A DNA stretch of 64,000 bases from assembly GCF_003207955.1 (NCBI RefSeq), contig NZ_NOXG01000002.1:366530-430529 (forward strand). The letters are read 5' to 3'. The stretch comes from Novacetimonas pomaceti. Lineage in GTDB: Bacteria; Pseudomonadota; Alphaproteobacteria; Acetobacterales; Acetobacteraceae. The stretch's first letter is position 1. The number at the start of each line of letters is the position of its first letter. The notes beneath the pieces were generated by a model. It had not been told where the DNA came from, ran no database searches, and saw nothing but the letters and a program-made list of their open reading frames with translations. Shown piece after piece: positions 63,339 to 64,000 of this stretch. The position numbers and the translations under genes were made by a program.

Positions 63339-63640
63339 GTTTCAATCCAGACAGCTGTTGTATCGTAACAAGGGAATGACGTTCGGAACGATCCTTGCGA
63401 TAGATTAAGTAAGGGACGTTGGCATGCAGACGCGAAAGGCTGCTGCGGATATGATGGCAGATGTTATTTCATGGCGCATGCAGGCCCATCAAGTGTCCCG
63501 TTCGCCTGTCTGTTGACATTGCTGACATTCATGATGGCGAGACGGTGAAGGTTTCGGCGTCGGATGACCACCTGACGATTGACGGGCATGTTGTTGACGG
63601 GGACTGATCCCTGAATGTTCAACGCGGAAATCTCACAGAA
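63339..63640. other. Intergenic DNA with short decayed-looking frames
   Basis: About 300 bp between the glycerophosphotransferase-like gene and the transposase region. A plus-strand frame at 63461-63606 encodes 48 residues ending HLTIDGHVVDGD, and another at 63424-63516 encodes about 30. Neither matches a family I know. They could be gene remnants next to the insertion element. Confidence 0.35.
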
Positions 63641-63648
63641 GGGTTGTA

Positions 63649-63719
63649 CATCGGGTTAGATTATGAAAAAGTCTGTTTTGCACAAAAGAAATTTTCGTAA
63701 GCTATAAGAAAACCCGATG
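63649..63719 (+). repeat. 9-bp inverted repeat enclosing the transposase leader
   Basis: CATCGGGTT at 63649-63657 is the exact complement of AACCCGATG at 63711-63719, and the right arm contains the transposase ATG. In a transcript entering from outside, the hairpin would cover the start codon, a known way for IS elements to limit transposase made from outside promoters. The 53-nt loop weakens the case. Confidence 0.45.
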
Positions 63720-64000
63720 CAGACAGAGTGTAGCGCAGGCGCGTATGAGTTTCCAGCCTCCTGTGGACGGCGTGTTGTGGCCCGTTTTGACGGGGGTCGC
63801 ATGAGTTCGGATGGGGGCGTCATTCTGGTGAAGCAGGCTGATGACATTCTGGGGCTCAGCCGCCGCTTTGCTGCCTGTTTTCGCGATAAGCGGCATCCCG
63901 GCTTTGTGGAATACCGGGTTGAAGACCTTGTCCGTCAGCGGATCATGGGCCTGGCACTGGGCTATGAAGATCTCAATGATCACGATGCCCTGCGGCATGA
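63717..64000 (+). CDS. IS1380-family transposase, 5' part (continues past the window)
   Basis: The frame runs from ATG 63717 to the right edge without a stop. The translated start includes GGRMSSDGGVILVKQADD, LGLSRRFAACFRDKR and VEDLVRQRIMGLALGYEDLNDHDALRHD, the N-terminal pattern of IS1380-type DDE transposases, an IS family first described in Acetobacter. The left inverted terminal repeat should lie shortly upstream, but I cannot fix its end. Whether the element is complete is unknown. Confidence 0.85.
   Translation, partial: MQTECSAGAYEFPASCGRRVVARFDGGRMSSDGGVILVKQADDILGLSRRFAACFRDKRHPGFVEYRVEDLVRQRIMGLALGYEDLNDHDALRH

Overview
The window is a GC-rich (roughly 65% by eye) chromosomal segment of an alphaproteobacterium of the Acetobacteraceae, most like Komagataeibacter, Gluconacetobacter or a close relative. 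The basis is protein style, the order rpsT-dnaA-dnaN-recF-gyrB, a bacterial sphingolipid gene set, a hairpin repeat of a type I associate with acetic acid bacteria, and an IS1380-type transposase start at the right edge. Genus is inferred, not proven. I see no tRNA, rRNA or CRISPR array.

Layout. 1-7.8 kb: end of mutM, rpsT and the replication block dnaA, dnaN, recF, gyrB. 7.8-14.4 kb: a HAD phosphatase on the minus strand, then glmU-glmS and thiamine genes thiO-thiS-thiG-thiE packed head to tail. 14.7-17.3 kb: a cation/proton antiporter with a cyclic-nucleotide-binding tail. 17.5-24 kb: minus-strand argH, a small LptM-like lipoprotein, lysA and a large membrane protein, with cdd on the plus strand. 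24.1-27.2 kb: N-formylglutamate amidohydrolase family gene, aroE, coaE, dnaQ, all closely coupled. 27.3-33.1 kb: a five-gene overlapping operon with a Cache/GAF/cyclase-like receptor and an MCE (Mla-type) lipid transporter. Both the cyclase domain and the ATPase have lost key catalytic residues. 33.2-39.9 kb: minus-strand sulP, queE-queC-queD, bioB, sucC-sucD. 40.1-44.5 kb: di-iron protein, Dabb protein, an OpuAC-type binding protein, a methyltransferase and a YdcF-like protein. 44.5-49.3 kb: fabD, fabG, acpP, fabF, mltG. 49.4-51.7 kb: SYLF protein, inositol monophosphatase family, mmcB.

The most interesting part is 51.8-63.3 kb, which reads as a lipid factory. One minus-strand operon has translationally coupled genes for a metallophosphoesterase, LptF, LptG, an FA2H-like fatty-acid hydroxylase and a MobA/LicC-like nucleotidyltransferase. 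Divergent from it are a lipid kinase and a TAM41-like nucleotidyltransferase. Facing these are serine palmitoyltransferase, a dedicated acyl carrier protein, a fatty acyl-AMP ligase and a CDP-glycerol-glycerophosphotransferase-like protein. Together they suggest synthesis of a dihydroceramide, possible 2-hydroxylation, attachment of a phospho-head group and export by a dedicated LptFG pair. Ceramide synthase and ceramide reductase are not in the window, and a transposase gene begins just past the last gene.

Regulatory structure includes a hairpin repeat present twice (17.4 and 49.4 kb), each copy between convergent genes; a 16-bp perfect inverted repeat after sucD; and terminator-like hairpins after rpsT and the ydcF-like gene and between convergent genes. 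No oriC-like DnaA-box cluster, TPP riboswitch or preQ1 riboswitch was recognised where they might be expected.
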